From the NCBI RefSeq assembly GCF_036195045.1, contig NZ_CP108100.1:1426001-1490000 (forward strand): a stretch of DNA of 64,000 bases, in the 5' to 3' direction. Shown piece after piece: positions 1-7,929 of this stretch. Numbering within the stretch: the stretch's first letter is position 1; the number at the start of each line of letters is the position of its first letter. Source of the DNA: Streptomyces sp. NBC_00236. Its GTDB lineage: Bacteria > Actinomycetota > Actinomycetes > Streptomycetales > Streptomycetaceae. The translations under genes and the position numbers were made by a program. The notes beneath the pieces are model-generated. The model saw only the letters and a list, made by a program, of their open reading frames with translations. It was not told the origin of the DNA and did no database searches.

Positions 1-2144
1 GCGATGGCGGCGCTCGCCCAGTGGGCCCGGGCATGGCCCAGGGCGAGCAGGGCCTGCCGGACGGTCTGGACGTCCTGGGCCCTGGTCAGCGCGATCAGCG
101 TCGCCGAGAGCGCCTGGGCGTCCTCGCCCGTCGCGTCCTGGGCCAGCAGTGCGACGGCATGCTTGCGGACGTGCCGGTCCCGGTGGCGCAGCAGTCGGTG
201 CACCCGCGCGCGGGTGCCCTTCCAGGGCGCCCTGAGCAGCAGTTCGAGGAGGACCACGTGCTCGTCGTCCGACAGGCCGGGGCGGTCCAGCAGGTCCATC
301 GCCACCGTCGCGACCAGCGCGTTCCCGGCCTCCCGCGCGTCCGCGGCACCGAGCAGGCAGACGGGCCGGATCGCGCCCCGCCCGTGGAGTCGTCGGCCCA
401 GGGCGCTCACGGCGTCCAGGACCTCCTGCGGCACCGCGGGCTCACCGGCCGGCTGCCCGTGTTCCCCGGTCCGGGGAACCGCGTCCGGGCTGCGCGCCTC
501 GGCCTGCCCGGCCACGACGCGCAGCAGCAGGTCGGCGATGACCGGGAGGGTGGTGGCGTCGCCGTGGGCCGCCAGCCGGCACAGGGACGCCACCGGCGCG
601 TCCGGGTCAAGGTGGGAGCTCAGCAGGGCCAGTTCCCGCGCGTCCGGTCCGCCGAGGTCGGCCGCGATGCGCGGCGGCAGATCGACCGGGTCGAGGCGGG
701 CGAGAAGGGCACCGCGCAGGTCCGGATCGCGGTTCAGCTGCCACAGGAGTTCCAGGGCCCGGCTGCGTACGGGGCGCAGATGCGGCGCCGTCCCGCCCGT
801 GGGCAGGCCCAGTCCTTCGCACAGGGCGCGTACCGTCCGGTCGCCGCCGATCGCCTCCAGCGTGTCCAGTGCCGCGGCCGGCGCCGAGGGGAGCAGGGCG
901 ATGACGGCCTCCTCGGCGTCCGCGTGGCGCAGTTCGCGTATCGCGTCGAGGAAGGGCCCGGGTGCGGGGGCCGAGGGCAGTACGCGGGCGACGGCGTCCC
1001 CGACCGAAAGGTCTCCGGCCCCCTGCCCGGCCAGGGCGACGAGCAGGGCGAGCCGGCGCGGCCAGCCCGGATCGTCGGCCGGCACGTCGGTGAGGACGCG
1101 CAGCGTCTCGTTCCGGGAGGTGAAGAGGATCGTCGCCACGTCGTGGGGCGGGATCGAGTGGTCGGACAGGGCCAGGCCGATGACGGCGCGGACCTGCGGG
1201 CCGTCCGGGAAGTGCCCGCGGCGGTGGAGACCGCGCAGGCAGACCACGGCCGGGCCGCCGAGCAGCAGGGGATCGCGGGCGGCGACGGCCGTGAGCTCGC
1301 CGATGTCGTCGCGGTCCGCCAGTTCGCCGAGCAGTTCCATTCCGCGTCGCCGAAGGCCCGGTGCGAGGTGTGGGTCCGCGACGACCCGGAACAGCAGGTC
1401 CCGGTGCCCGTGGCGCGCGGCGGCCGCGAGGGCGGCGTCGGCCACCGCGGGCCGCTCCCGCACGGCGTCCCGGGCCGGTTGCCCGGCCGGATCACGGAAG
1501 AGGTACGGGGCGAAGAGGCCGGGCGGCAGCGGGTCCATCGCCGCCCACGGTTCGGCGATGGCGTCCAGCGCGTCCGCGACGACCGGGGATCCGGCGGCTC
1601 CCAGCAGGGCGGTCAGCTTCTCCCGGACCAGCGCCGGGGCCAGCAGTCCGCCGTGCAGCCCTTCCCGGGCCAGCCGCAGCGCCTCGGCCTGAAGGACCGG
1701 GTCGCCGCTGCCCGCCAACTCGTCCACCAGGAGCGCCGGCCGGTACGCGCCGGTGATCCCCGCACCCCGCACGGCCTGGTACAGGAGCTCGCCCGGGGGC
1801 TCGTCCCGGAGCACCTCGGGGTCGTGCAGCACGTCGGCGCGCAGCCAGGCGATCCGTACCCGGGCCGGCAGGCGCCCGGCCGTGCGCCACGGCGGCCGGG
1901 GGCGGCCGTCCAGCCGGTGGCCGAGCCGCTCGTAGAGCTCCGCCAGGAGAAGATCGGCCTCCGGCAGCCCGGTGAGTGAGGCGGGCAGGATTCCGGCGAG
2001 TGCGTCGGCCTCGCCGTCGTCGCAGGGCGGGCACCCGGTGACGCGCTCGTCCAGCCGGACCAGCGCCGCGTGACGCTGCCCGGGGTCCGTGTCCCCGAGA
2101 AGTCGGCCCAGGGCACGGAGCTCTTCGTCGACCGGTGTCCGCAT
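1..2144 (-). CDS. HEAT-repeat-like protein, C-terminus beyond the window
   Basis: This frame has no stop from its ATG at 2144 down to base 1, so at least 714 residues are present and the C-terminus lies outside. It is the first ATG after an in-frame TAG twelve bases upstream. The protein is a run of leucine- and alanine-rich helical pairs with recurring patterns such as ALLAQDA, ALSATLIAL and RVHRLLRHRDRHVRKHAVALL, as expected for HEAT/armadillo-type solenoids. I see no signal peptide, membrane helix or catalytic motif. Such scaffolds usually bind other proteins; the partner here is unknown. The neighbour is a divergent LysR gene. Confidence 0.7.
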   Translation of the reverse strand, partial: MRTPVDEELRALGRLLGDTDPGQRHAALVRLDERVTGCPPCDDGEADALAGILPASLTGLPEADLLLAELYERLGHRLDGRPRPPWRTAGRLPARVRIAWLRADVLHDPEVLRDEPPGELLYQAVRGAGITGAYRPALLVDELAGSGDPVLQAEALRLAREGLHGGLLAPALVREKLTALLGAAGSPVVADALDAIAEPWAAMDPLPPGLFAPYLFRDPAGQPARDAVRERPAVADAALAAAARHGHRDLLFRVVADPHLAPGLRRRGMELLGELADRDDIGELTAVAARDPLLLGGPAVVCLRGLHRRGHFPDGPQVRAVIGLALSDHSIPPHDVATILFTSRNETLRVLTDVPADDPGWPRRLALLVALAGQGAGDLSVGDAVARVLPSAPAPGPFLDAIRELRHADAEEAVIALLPSAPAAALDTLEAIGGDRTVRALCEGLGLPTGGTAPHLRPVRSRALELLWQLNRDPDLRGALLARLDPVDLPPRIAADLGGPDARELALLSSHLDPDAPVASLCRLAAHGDATTLPVIADLLLRVVAGQAEARSPDAVPRTGEHGQPAGEPAVPQEVLDAVSALGRRLHGRGAIRPVCLLGAADAREAGNALVATVAMDLLDRPGLSDDEHVVLLELLLRAPWKGTRARVHRLLRHRDRHVRKHAVALLAQDATGEDAQALSATLIALTRAQDVQTVRQALLALGHARAHWASAAI

Positions 2145-2198
2145 CGTCGGATGCTAACCGGGTACGCCGGGGCTCCGGCAACGTCATTTCGGACCGCG

Positions 2199-2363
2199 TC
2201 AGTAGCCGCCGTACGGTACGTGGTCGGCGAGGGCCAGTTCGCGAGCGAAGGCCCGTACCCGCAGGAGGCACCGGGCGAGGGCCCGGACGGCTCTCGGCCG
2301 GTGCGGCCCGTAGGCCACCTTCCACAGAGCGGGGACACGCGTCGAAACCTGGATGTGCGCCAT
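2199..2363 (-). CDS. Small hypothetical protein (54 aa)
   Basis: A 54-residue frame starts at ATG 2363, preceded by a purine-rich GGCGAAGGTGG ribosome-site-like stretch. It begins MAHIQVSTRVPALWKVAYG and ends HVPYGGY. Third codon positions are mostly G or C, like real genes here, which is the main argument for it. It is basic, has a central R/A/L-rich helix, and carries no recognised motif. It sits between the HEAT-like gene and the LysR gene and could be the first gene of the leftward transcript. It may instead be chance open frame in a promoter region. Confidence 0.4.
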   Translation of the reverse strand: MAHIQVSTRVPALWKVAYGPHRPRAVRALARCLLRVRAFARELALADHVPYGGY

Positions 2364-2437
2364 GTATCCACCTTCGCCCCGCCAAGCCCTTCGGTCCAAC
2401 AGATGGATTCGCTGGCTGCGATCGCTACCGTAGATGG

Positions 2438-3319
2438 ATGGAGATTCGGCAGCTCCGCCACTTCATGGCGGTGATCACGCACGGCAGCTTCACCGCCGCC
2501 GCCCGCGCGGAACTGATCGTGCAGTCCGCCCTCAGCACCTCCGTCCGCAACCTCGAACGGGAGCTGGGAGCCGATCTGTTCGAACGGACCGGCCGGCGGG
2601 TGGTCCTCACCGAGGCCGGCCGGGCGCTGCTGCCCTCGGCCCGTACGGTGCTGGCCGGGACGGACGCGGCACGCGAGGCGGTGGCCGCCGTCTCGGGGCT
2701 GGCCACCGGACGGGTGCGGATCGGCACGATCCAGACGCTGACGTGCGTGGACCTGGCCGCCGAACTCGCCGCGTTCCACCGGCTGTGGCCCGGGGTGCAG
2801 ATCTCGCTGCGCGAGGCGACGACCCCGGAACTGGTCGCGGGGGTCCGCGCCGGCGAGCTGGACCTCGCCTATCTCGCACCGGACGCGGCCGAACTCCCGG
2901 AGGGCATCACGGCCTTCGCGTCCTGGCAGGAGGACCTGGTGCTCATCACGGCGCCGGGCCACCGGCTCGCGACGGCCGGGCGCACCCTGATCAAGGACCT
3001 GGCCGACGAGCCGTTCGTGGACTTCCGCGCGGGCACCGGCCTGGAGACGGCGGTGCGGCGGCTGGCCGCGCACTGCGGTCTGGAACGCCGGATCACCTGT
3101 GACGTGACGCAGATCCGGCTGCTCGTCGACCTCGTACGGGCGGGCATCGGCGTCGCGATCGTGCCGCGCCGCATCGGCGAGGACGCCGGGCTGCCGTGCG
3201 TCAGTATCCGGCAGCCGGAGCCGGGCCGGACCGTGGTGCTGGTGGGCCGGGCGCCCCGGCCGCGCAATCCGGCGGCGGAGGCGCTGCTGGGGCGGCTGGC
3301 CGGTGGTGGACCGGCCTGA
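2438..3319 (+). CDS. LysR-family transcriptional regulator
   Basis: The 293-aa protein opens MEIRQLRHFMAVITHGSFT, the canonical LysR winged helix-turn-helix (about residues 1-60, ending in the LFERTGRRVVLTEAG wing). An effector-binding fold fills about residues 88-290. Length is normal for the family. The start was set at the ATG giving the family N-terminus; longer upstream frames add unrelated sequence. LysR proteins usually bind a small inducer and regulate a divergent gene, here possibly the leftward genes at 2363 or 2144. It ends four bases before the convergent TetR gene. The inducer is unknown. Confidence 0.9.
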   Translation: MEIRQLRHFMAVITHGSFTAAARAELIVQSALSTSVRNLERELGADLFERTGRRVVLTEAGRALLPSARTVLAGTDAAREAVAAVSGLATGRVRIGTIQTLTCVDLAAELAAFHRLWPGVQISLREATTPELVAGVRAGELDLAYLAPDAAELPEGITAFASWQEDLVLITAPGHRLATAGRTLIKDLADEPFVDFRAGTGLETAVRRLAAHCGLERRITCDVTQIRLLVDLVRAGIGVAIVPRRIGEDAGLPCVSIRQPEPGRTVVLVGRAPRPRNPAAEALLGRLAGGGPA

Positions 3320-3323
3320 CGGA

Positions 3324-3917
3324 TCAGGGCCGCAACGCGCGCAGCAGCAGGTCGGCGAGGTGGTCGGCGACCTCCTGCTGGGTCAGCGGGCCGTCCGGCC
3401 GGTACCAGGTCGACAGGTGGTGGACCGAGCCGAAGTGGTAGTCGACGATCAGGTCCGCGGGGGTGGCCGAGGAGAACACCCCGCTGCGCTGCCCCTCCTC
3501 CACGAGGGCCCGGAAGCGCTCGTGGTAGCGGCGCCGCTCCACCCGTACCTGCTTGTTCTTCTCGGGGCTCAGGTGGTGCATGGAGCGGAAGAAGATCGAG
3601 GCGTCGTCGAGGTTCTCGATGGTGGTGACGACCACGTCGGCAGCGGCTTCGCGCAGCCGCTGCTCGACGGGGGCGTCGGCCTCCGCGAAGGCGTCGAGAC
3701 GCTCCTGCTGGAGCCGCAGGACCCGGGCGTAGACCTCCTGGAGGAGGTCCTCCTTGGAGCCGAAGTAGTGGTAGAGCGCGCCCTTGGTGACGCCGGCCGC
3801 CTCGACGATCTCCTGGACCGAGGTGCGGTCGTACCCCTGCTCGGCGAAGAGCCGGGTGGCGGCGGCCAGCAGCCGCTGGGGGACGGGGGTACCGCTCCCG
3901 TCCGTCGCCTTGGCCAT
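3324..3917 (-). CDS. TetR-family repressor of the acyl-CoA ligase/SDR operon
   Basis: The 197-aa protein has an N-terminal TetR helix-turn-helix (about residues 12-58, with RTSVQEIVEAAGVTKGALYHY) and a helical ligand domain. ATG 3917 is preferred because GGAAGG lies just upstream; an in-frame ATG at 3944 is possible. It is co-directional with the ligase and SDR genes and starts 47 bases after the ligase stop, so it is probably the last gene of that operon. TetR proteins beside acyl-CoA ligases typically sense acyl-CoA esters. A likely target is the palindrome upstream of the SDR gene at 6419-6432, which would make it autoregulatory. Confidence 0.88.
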   Translation of the reverse strand: MAKATDGSGTPVPQRLLAAATRLFAEQGYDRTSVQEIVEAAGVTKGALYHYFGSKEDLLQEVYARVLRLQQERLDAFAEADAPVEQRLREAAADVVVTTIENLDDASIFFRSMHHLSPEKNKQVRVERRRYHERFRALVEEGQRSGVFSSATPADLIVDYHFGSVHHLSTWYRPDGPLTQQEVADHLADLLLRALRP

Positions 3918-3964
3918 AGCCGCCACCTTCCTTCCGTGAGTCATGTGGGTTGCGTGAACCGGTT

Positions 3965-5623
3965 CTAGCGGGGTGAACGCAGTTCCCGCCTGAGGATCTT
4001 CCCACTTGCGGTCTTGGGAAGTTCCGTCAGGATCTCGACTTCGCGCGGATACTTGTACGCGGCGAGCCGTTCCTTGCAGTACGCACCCAATTCGCCGGGT
4101 TCGACCGAGGCGCCGGGCCGCAGACTGACGTAGGCGCGGACCGTCTCGCCCCGGTAGGTGTCGGGGACGCCGACGACGGCGGCCTCGCGCACGGCCGGGT
4201 GGGTGTAGAGGACGTCTTCGACCTCGCGCGGCCAGACCTTGAAGCCGGAGGCGTTGATCATGTCCTTCTTGCGGTCGACGACGTAGAGCCAGCCCTCGCG
4301 GTCCATGAAGCCGATGTCGCCGGTGCGCAGTTCGCCGTCCGGGAAGGCGGCGGCGGTGGCCTCGGGCAGCCGCCAGTAGCCGGACACGACCTGCGGGCCG
4401 CGCACCGCGATCTCGCCCTGCTCGCCGAAGGGGACCTCGGCCCCGTTCTCGTCGATGATCCGCACGACCGTGTCCGGGCCGGGCACGCCGACCGAGAGGG
4501 TGCCGGAGACCGGGTCGACGGGTGCCTCGCGCTCGGGCGGCACCGAGGCACAGGGGGCGGTGCACTCGGTGAGGCCGTAGCCGTTGCGGATGTACGGGCC
4601 GAAGCCCGCCCGGAACTTCTCGACGAGCGCGGGCGGCAGCGGCGCGCCGCCCGAGGAGATCACCTGGAAGGAGGCGAAGTGCTCGGGAGTGACACCGGGG
4701 GTCGCGGCGAGCGCCATGAAGGCGGTGGACGGGCCGACGGTGTACGCGGGCCGGTGTTCGGTGAAGGCGTCGAGGACGACACCCGGGTGGAAGCGGTACG
4801 CCAGCACCAGGGTGCCCGCGTTGGCGAGGCAGGCGGCCAGCTGGCAGACCATGCCGGTGATGTGGAAGAGCGGGGCGAGGGCGAAGTAGGCGGAGCCTTC
4901 GGCGATGGGGTGGCCGGTGCGCTGGCGCTCGGCGTTGACCATGATGTTGCCGTGGGAGTTCATGGCGCCCTTGGGGGTGCCGCTCGTCCCGGAGGTGTAG
5001 CTGATCAGCGCCACGTCGGTGGCGGCGAGCTCCCGGCCGGCGGGGGCCGCGAGACCCTGCCGGGCGACGGCCACCAGGTCGTCGGCGTCGTAGGCGGGCG
5101 GCAGCCGCTCGAAGTTCAGCACCCGCTCGTCGCTCGAAGTCTGGAGGTCCAGCTCGCAGGCGATGACGGCGATCCGGACCGACAGGGCGCCGGCGGCGGT
5201 GTCCCGCAGATACGCCTCCCAGGCCCGGTCCGAACAGATCAGCGCCGTGACCTCGGCGTCCTTCAGTACGTGACCGACCTCGGCGGACTTGTACATCGGG
5301 TTGAGCGGAACGACCGTCGCCCCGGCCTTCCAGGCGCCGAGCAGCGCGAGCACGAACTGCGGGGAGTTCTGCAGCATGATCGCGACCCGGTCGCCGCGCT
5401 CCAGGCCCCGGGCGGCGAGGTGCCCGGCCACGGAGTCGGAGAGCTCGTCGGCCTCGCGGTAGGTGAGGCGTCCGTCGAAGTAGGCGAGTGCCGGGTGGCC
5501 GGGGGCCCGGGCGACGGAGTCACGGAAGGCGTGCACCAGGGTCTCGGCGGGGTGGACGGGGGCCCGCTGGGCCTCGCTCAGCAGCGGGAGCCAGGGCTTC
5601 GCCGCGTAGATCGACTCGCTCAT
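3965..5623 (-). CDS. AMP-binding fatty acyl-CoA ligase/synthetase
   Basis: This 552-aa ANL-superfamily enzyme should activate a carboxylic acid to an acyl-adenylate and then to its CoA thioester. Visible motifs are the P-loop-like SYTSGTSGTPKG (about residue 207), GYGLTE (about 348), the hinge RTGDIGFMD with VDRKKDMI (about 432-445) and the catalytic lysine in KTASGKILRREL (about 541). There is no carrier or condensation domain, so this is a free ligase, not an NRPS piece. Its ATG overlaps the upstream SDR stop as ATGA, indicating translational coupling. The substrate cannot be read from sequence; medium or long-chain acids are plausible. Confidence 0.9.
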   Translation of the reverse strand: MSESIYAAKPWLPLLSEAQRAPVHPAETLVHAFRDSVARAPGHPALAYFDGRLTYREADELSDSVAGHLAARGLERGDRVAIMLQNSPQFVLALLGAWKAGATVVPLNPMYKSAEVGHVLKDAEVTALICSDRAWEAYLRDTAAGALSVRIAVIACELDLQTSSDERVLNFERLPPAYDADDLVAVARQGLAAPAGRELAATDVALISYTSGTSGTPKGAMNSHGNIMVNAERQRTGHPIAEGSAYFALAPLFHITGMVCQLAACLANAGTLVLAYRFHPGVVLDAFTEHRPAYTVGPSTAFMALAATPGVTPEHFASFQVISSGGAPLPPALVEKFRAGFGPYIRNGYGLTECTAPCASVPPEREAPVDPVSGTLSVGVPGPDTVVRIIDENGAEVPFGEQGEIAVRGPQVVSGYWRLPEATAAAFPDGELRTGDIGFMDREGWLYVVDRKKDMINASGFKVWPREVEDVLYTHPAVREAAVVGVPDTYRGETVRAYVSLRPGASVEPGELGAYCKERLAAYKYPREVEILTELPKTASGKILRRELRSPR

Positions 5624-6384
5624 GCGCCGGTCTCCTCCCACTTGCGCTGAAGGCGGTTCATACTGCCGAGCCAGTGGTCGGTGTCCTCGGTGCGGGCCCG
5701 GTAGTAGCCGGCGACCTCGGGGTGGGGCAGAACGAGGAAGCGGTCCTCGGCCATGGCGTCGAAGAGGGCCTCGGCGACGTCCTCGGGCTCGATCGCGCTG
5801 GGCGCGAGGACGAGCTTCCCGGCCGATCCGGCACCGGTGAGCATGTCCGTACGCACGCCCTGCGGGCAGATCGTGTGGACCTTGATGCCGCGGTGGCGGT
5901 AGGTGAGCGAGAGCCACTCGGCGAAGGCGACCACGCCGTGCTTGGTGACGCTGTACGGCGCCGCGCCGATCATCGTCAGCAGTCCGGCGGCGGAGGCCGT
6001 GGAGACGAACCTGCCGCTGCCGCGCTCCAGCCAGTCCGGGACCAGCACCCTGGCCGCGCGGACATGGGCCATCACGTTGACGTCCCAGGCCGCCGCCCAG
6101 ACCTCCTCGTCGGCGAGGACATCACCGGGTGAGGCGAGGCCGGCGTTGGCGCAGTAGACGTCCACCGTGCCGTCCAGCGCGTCCCGTGCGGCTTCGACGA
6201 TCTGTGAGGCGTCGCCGGCGACCGCGATGCCGCCGATCTCCTCGGCCAGCGCCTTGATCCGGCCCTCGTCGAGGTCGTTGACCACGACCCGTGCGCCCTC
6301 GGCGGCGAATCTGCGGGCCAGCGCGGCGCCGATGCCGCCTCCGGCTCCCGTGACCACTACGCCCGCGCCCTGCACCGTACTCAT
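5620..6384 (-). CDS. Short-chain dehydrogenase/reductase (SDR)
   Basis: The 254-aa classical SDR has the NAD(P)-binding glycine motif GAGGGIG near residue 13, the NAG motif near 80 and the catalytic YSVTK near 145. VVVNDLDEGR carries an Asp at the end of strand beta-2, which favours NAD(H). It is the first gene of a coupled operon with an acyl-CoA ligase and a TetR gene, so it probably oxidises or reduces a hydroxyacyl or alcohol intermediate of that pathway. The ATG at 6384 follows a GGGACC stretch and lies about 35 bases from a palindromic operator. Confidence 0.9.
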   Translation of the reverse strand: MSTVQGAGVVVTGAGGGIGAALARRFAAEGARVVVNDLDEGRIKALAEEIGGIAVAGDASQIVEAARDALDGTVDVYCANAGLASPGDVLADEEVWAAAWDVNVMAHVRAARVLVPDWLERGSGRFVSTASAAGLLTMIGAAPYSVTKHGVVAFAEWLSLTYRHRGIKVHTICPQGVRTDMLTGAGSAGKLVLAPSAIEPEDVAEALFDAMAEDRFLVLPHPEVAGYYRARTEDTDHWLGSMNRLQRKWEETGA

Positions 6385-6418
6385 CGGTCCCGCCTCTCTC
6401 AGCCGACTGCACCGGCAG

Positions 6419-6432
6419 ACTAACCGGTCGGT
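6419..6432. promoter_or_regulatory. Putative TetR operator upstream of SDR/ligase operon
   Basis: ACTAACCGGTCGGT is a 14-bp near-palindrome (five-base arms matching at three of five positions around a CCGG core), 35 bases before the SDR ATG. It resembles the ACCGACCGGTCGGT type of site used by several actinobacterial TetR acyl-CoA regulators. The operon's own TetR (3324-3917) is the obvious candidate binder. The 13-mer CATACCGACCGGT within its reverse complement recurs at 27277-27289. Confidence 0.5.
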
Positions 6433-6580
6433 ATGTCGTCGGGGAAGGGGTGCAGGCCACCGGACGCCAGAGGTTGCGCCATTGACAATGCCGCCCCGTC
6501 CGCCCGCGTCGTTCCCAGCGACCCGCGAGCACGCTACGGTGCGTGGCCATGACAGATATCTCGATCATGGAGGTAGCGCG

Positions 6581-7852
6581 ATGAGCTTGTCCCGACGTGG
6601 TCTGCTGGCGGCCGGCGGTGCGGTGGGAGCCCTCGCCGCGACGGCGGCGACAGCAGGACCGGCCGCCGCCCACGGCTCGCACGGCCACGGCGGTGGGCAC
6701 GGCCGGGTCCGCACCGGCTTCGACCGGCTCGCGGCGGACGGCTACGCCCTGCTGAAGGGGCAGCGTGTCGGTGTGGTCACCAACCCCACCGGGATCACCT
6801 CCGATGTGCGCCACATCGTCGATGTGATGCACCCGGACGACCGGGTGGACCTGACCGCGGTCTTCGGCCCCGAGCACGGCTTCCGCGGCACCGCGCAGGC
6901 GGGCGGCTCGGAGGGCCGGTACGACGACCCGGCGACCGGGCTGCCGGTCTACGACACCTACCTGAAGAGCGGGCAGGCGCTCGCCGACGTCTTCACCGCG
7001 TCCGGCGTGGACACCGTTGTCTTCGACATCCAGGACGCGGGCGCCCGCTTCTACACGTACATCTGGACGCTGTACGACTGTCTGGAGGCGGCCGCCCTCG
7101 CGGGGAAGAGGTTCGTGGTGCTCGACCGGCCGAACCCGGTGACGGGACGGGCGGCACTCGGACCCGTGCTCGATCCCGCGTTCGGCACCTTCGTGGGGCG
7201 CCGGGAGATCTCGCAGGCGCACGGCATGACGGTCACCGAACTGGCGCTGCTGTTCAACGGCGAGTTCCTGGCGGACCGTCCGGCCGAGCTGGAGATCGTG
7301 AAGATGTCGGGGTGGTCGCGCTCGGACTTCTTCGACGGGACCGGGCTGCCGTGGGTGCCGCCGAGCCCCAACATGCCCACCCCCGAGACCGCGCTGGTGT
7401 ACTCGGGCACCTGCCTGTTCGAGGGCACGAACCTCTCCGAGGGGCGCGGCACGACCCGGCCGTTCGAACTGCTGGGGGCCGAAGGCGTCGACCACACCTG
7501 GGCGGCTGCGGCCAACGCGCTGGACCTGCCCGGAGTGGCGTTCCGCGAGGCGTACTTCGCGCCGACGTTCTCCAAGTTCCAGGGCAGGACGGTGGGCGGG
7601 GTGCAGGTGCACGTCCAGGACCGCGAGGTCTTCGACCCGGTACGCACCGGGATCGCGCTGCTCGTCACGGCGAAGCAGACCTGGAGCGGGTTCGCCTGGC
7701 GGCCGGACAACTGGATCGACAAGCTCACCGGCAACACCCGGGTCCGCACGATGATCGACGCGGGTGCGGACACGGATGAGGTGGTGGGCGCCTGGGCGGA
7801 GGACCTCGCCGCGTTCCGCGCGGTGCGGAAGCGGTACTTGCAGTACCGGTGA
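6581..7852 (+). CDS. Tat-exported DUF1343/NamZ-like exo-beta-N-acetylmuramidase
   Basis: The 423-aa protein begins MSLSRRGLLAAGGAVGAL, a twin-arginine signal peptide ending near AAA, followed by a short His/Gly-rich stretch. The rest matches the DUF1343 family, with GVVTNPTGIT, FGPEHGFRG, FDIQDAGARFYTY, VLDRPNP and EGTNLSEGRGTTRPFE. Characterised NamZ members release terminal N-acetylmuramic acid from peptidoglycan fragments, so a cell-wall turnover role outside the cell is inferred. ATG 6581 is set by GGAGG eight bases upstream. It converges on the acylase gene through a strong hairpin. Confidence 0.85.
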   Translation: MSLSRRGLLAAGGAVGALAATAATAGPAAAHGSHGHGGGHGRVRTGFDRLAADGYALLKGQRVGVVTNPTGITSDVRHIVDVMHPDDRVDLTAVFGPEHGFRGTAQAGGSEGRYDDPATGLPVYDTYLKSGQALADVFTASGVDTVVFDIQDAGARFYTYIWTLYDCLEAAALAGKRFVVLDRPNPVTGRAALGPVLDPAFGTFVGRREISQAHGMTVTELALLFNGEFLADRPAELEIVKMSGWSRSDFFDGTGLPWVPPSPNMPTPETALVYSGTCLFEGTNLSEGRGTTRPFELLGAEGVDHTWAAAANALDLPGVAFREAYFAPTFSKFQGRTVGGVQVHVQDREVFDPVRTGIALLVTAKQTWSGFAWRPDNWIDKLTGNTRVRTMIDAGADTDEVVGAWAEDLAAFRAVRKRYLQYR

Positions 7853-7860
7853 GCCTGGCG

Positions 7861-7903
7861 GGCGGGCCCGCGTGCATGGGTGAACCATGTGTGCGGGCCC
7901 GCC
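7861..7903. terminator. Bidirectional hairpin terminator
   Basis: Arms 7861-7879 and 7885-7903 flank a GTGAA loop. All 19 positions can pair when three G-U wobbles are allowed. It lies between the convergent DUF1343 and acylase genes. There is no T-tract, as is usual for Streptomyces terminators. Confidence 0.8.
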
Positions 7904-7929
7904 CGGCCGGCTGTTCCTCGGGACAGCCC

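Noticed and set aside
4..1979. Rightward frames opposite the HEAT-like gene
   Set aside because: They are Arg/Ala/Ser or Gly/Gln-rich shadow translations with no family features; the leftward frame has regular helical repeats.
3965..5623. NRPS or siderophore module
   Set aside because: The adenylation-type domain is a free acyl-CoA ligase with no condensation or carrier domain and sits with an SDR and TetR.
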